From Clostridiales bacterium (GTDB lineage Bacteria > Bacillota > Clostridia > Christensenellales > Pumilibacteraceae): a DNA stretch of 8,098 bases. The DNA lies in NCBI GenBank assembly GCA_014799665.1, contig JAAVHP010000003.1:1-8098 (forward strand), given 5' to 3'. The position numbers were made by a program, and so were the translations under genes. Shown here one piece after another: positions 6,426-8,098 of this stretch; the first letter of the stretch is position 1; each line of letters begins with the position of its first letter. The notes under the pieces are model-generated. The model worked only from the letters and a program-made list of their open reading frames with translations. It had not been told where the DNA came from and searched no databases.

Positions 6426-6429
6426 GAGG
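6423..6429 (+). promoter_or_regulatory. Strong ribosome binding site for the gene at 6434
   Basis: AAGGAGG lies 4 nt before ATG 6434. Its first bases fall in the 3' arm of a 6-bp hairpin (6409-6414 with 6420-6425, loop TATAT region), so access could be modestly affected by folding. Confidence 0.85.
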
Positions 6430-6433
6430 AACT

Positions 6434-8098
6434 ATGAAATCATTTAAGAAAGGTATAGCGCTCATTGCAGTCCTTGCCTTCCTTATTACAGCTATTCTGC
6501 CGATCAGTGGGCTGGCCGCTGAAGAGCATTCAGCTACACAAACGGATAATACAGGCCGGGTCGCTGAATCAAGAGCAGTAACGCTGTCCCCCACTCCGAC
6601 AAATACGAATCTCACACCTGGTGGTGTAGTGGCAAACAAAGTCTACTATCAGGGTTCTACCGCTATGTCACCGGACACGGGCATTCTGCACGCAGAATGG
6701 CAGGCCGCCTCTGGTGACGTGCTTGATGAAACATATTGGGCGTGGTCAAATGAGACTGGTGCTTGGACGGCGGGGCCAAGTCAGCCGACCGCCGACGTTG
6801 CGGTCGCTTGGCTTGCGAATGCAACTCCGCTCACATCGACTCAAGAGAACACTTGCGTCAAAACCGTCTCATCGCCTGAACAGCTGCCTGGATCTCAAAA
6901 ATGGGATTTGACTCTTCAACCAGCAATTACTGACGCCTGGACGCTCGATGATCCAACGAATGGCACAAAGTACCAGGTGGCCTTTATTGCAAAGTATCAC
7001 AATGGATCGGATACGAAGTATGATTTTCTTGGTTTCAATGTAACCATGAAGGCTGTACCGGCACCGGATCCCAGCTCGGACTGGAACTCAACCATGAATA
7101 CGGCACAGTATCCGTATGTGACTGGCGCAGAACTGCCGAAACTTCCTGCTTATTTTGTCCCGCAGGACAGTTGGCCGGCAGATGCTGCTGCAGCCGCGGC
7201 ACTGAATACGCAGTATGGAGCTCCGACAATCTCGTGGATGTATTCGGAGAGTCAAATCACGAAGAGCACATGGAATGCACTTGCTGGAGCGGGCTCGCTG
7301 AAGACTGCGGGGTGGGATACGACCCTAACGCCTACGAAATCACCAGATGGAACAAAAGATGCACCGTCTACTTCGACACTTACTATCCCAGACGCGGATG
7401 CGGCTGCCATCAAGACTCTTCTGGATGCAGGCAAGCCTGTTTACATTGGCGCCCAGGCTCTATGGGGCAATGGTGCAATAAACTGGGACAACAGTATGAA
7501 CTTTGCCAGTTACGTTCTGCGTCCGGTAACAGCCGAAACTCCACTCGCATCAACTGTAGCAAATGGAAAGCTGACTGCAACTATATCAGGCTTGGATGCA
7601 ACCATTAAGGCCTCAACCGCGGGGCTAACTGGCTTAGGAGCAGATCAGTACATACTGACTAACCTAAAGCTTACGCAGGTCAACAATGCGTCTCCAAGTG
7701 CGAGCGTCGTTACGCAAACCAATCCGAGTGGAGGAGATGCGACAGCGGGGGCCGGCGGTACAACTGAGGCAGTTACCAACACGATATTGCAGTTCAAGAA
7801 GCCTGGTACATACAAGCTTGTGGCGGATATGACCTTCACAAAGCCGGATATCAAGGGCAACGCAAACTGGCAGCGAACTCTTGTGGGTGCTCAGTTTGAA
7901 GTGAAGATCACGGATGGTGGCCTCGAACTTGCGGCTTCGGATGCAAGCGGTCAGTTTACGGGAAATCCAGGTGTCTGGACTGCAGCTAACGCGACAGCAG
8001 CAAATCCTATGGAAGTTGCCGTCACAAACACTGATCCGATTACTCTTACCGGCCCGACAATTTCTGGAACACCTGTTACGGGATCGTCGCCGACCTAT
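6434..8098 (+). CDS. Secreted beta-rich/Ig-like surface protein (3'-partial)
   Basis: An uninterrupted frame of 555 codons runs from ATG 6434 to the window end with no stop. The start is fixed by an AAGGAGG site and an immediate signal peptide: residues 1 to about 28, with Lys at 2, 5 and 6, a hydrophobic core and a G-L-A-A cleavage region. The mature part is Thr/Ala/Ser/Gly-rich and beta-like. Residues about 85-215 have repeated Trp-containing strands. Residues about 268-342 look Ig-like, with W268 in I-S-W and an S-T-L-T-I-P strand at 314-319 like the T-L-T-I-P strand of the first gene's modules, then a V-Y-I-G-A-Q-A strand at 336-342 where Cys is absent. The last 25 residues begin another Pro/Gly/Thr-rich module. 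No catalytic motif is visible; a dockerin or anchor could lie downstream. Codon use is more mixed than in the first gene. The role is inferred as surface adhesion or structure. Confidence 0.85.
   Translation, partial: MKSFKKGIALIAVLAFLITAILPISGLAAEEHSATQTDNTGRVAESRAVTLSPTPTNTNLTPGGVVANKVYYQGSTAMSPDTGILHAEWQAASGDVLDETYWAWSNETGAWTAGPSQPTADVAVAWLANATPLTSTQENTCVKTVSSPEQLPGSQKWDLTLQPAITDAWTLDDPTNGTKYQVAFIAKYHNGSDTKYDFLGFNVTMKAVPAPDPSSDWNSTMNTAQYPYVTGAELPKLPAYFVPQDSWPADAAAAAALNTQYGAPTISWMYSESQITKSTWNALAGAGSLKTAGWDTTLTPTKSPDGTKDAPSTSTLTIPDADAAAIKTLLDAGKPVYIGAQALWGNGAINWDNSMNFASYVLRPVTAETPLASTVANGKLTATISGLDATIKASTAGLTGLGADQYILTNLKLTQVNNASPSASVVTQTNPSGGDATAGAGGTTEAVTNTILQFKKPGTYKLVADMTFTKPDIKGNANWQRTLVGAQFEVKITDGGLELAASDASGQFTGNPGVWTAANATAANPMEVAVTNTDPITLTGPTISGTPVTGSSPTY

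Noticed and set aside
7171..7608. 145-codon + strand frame
   Set aside because: It is an alternate frame within the third secreted-protein gene, which has the signal peptide and ribosome binding site.

Overview
The window reads as a stretch of a Bacillota (Firmicutes) chromosome, most likely a gut or rumen anaerobe of the Clostridia or Erysipelotrichia. The evidence is the AGGAGG-type ribosome binding sites, Gram-positive style signal peptides, and secreted proteins carrying dockerin-like calcium-binding pairs. The genus cannot be determined from the sequence alone. All coding is on the + strand.

Layout. (1) Positions 2-2695 are the 3' part of a large extracellular protein made of immunoglobulin-like modules and ending in a dockerin-like pair. 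(2) Positions 2696-3224 are a non-coding gap with a terminator hairpin, two more strong hairpins that overlap slightly, and a short element (hairpin plus about 36 nt) present twice, the second copy just before the next gene. (3) Positions 3225-5561 are a complete secreted protein: signal peptide, transglutaminase-like domain with an intact Cys-His-Asp triad, an internal dockerin-like pair, an unassigned beta-rich region and two copies of an unassigned repeat of about 85 residues at the C-terminus. (4) Positions 5562-6433 are a long gap holding a perfect 52-bp palindrome (probable bidirectional terminator), an 80-bp tract of 11% GC with TATAAT boxes, a possible gene remnant, and a hairpin-rich leader. 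(5) From 6434 to the window end runs the 5' part of a third secreted protein, with a signal peptide and beta-rich, partly Ig-like modules.

All three proteins appear to be exported, and two carry dockerin-like modules, so the region looks like a cluster for cell-surface or cellulosome-like proteins. Each gene has its own leader or terminator, so they are probably separate transcription units rather than one operon. No cohesin, sortase signal, glycoside hydrolase, transposase, CRISPR array, tRNA or rRNA was recognised. The most unusual items are the transglutaminase-dockerin-twin-repeat architecture, the repeated intergenic elements and the structured non-coding gaps.
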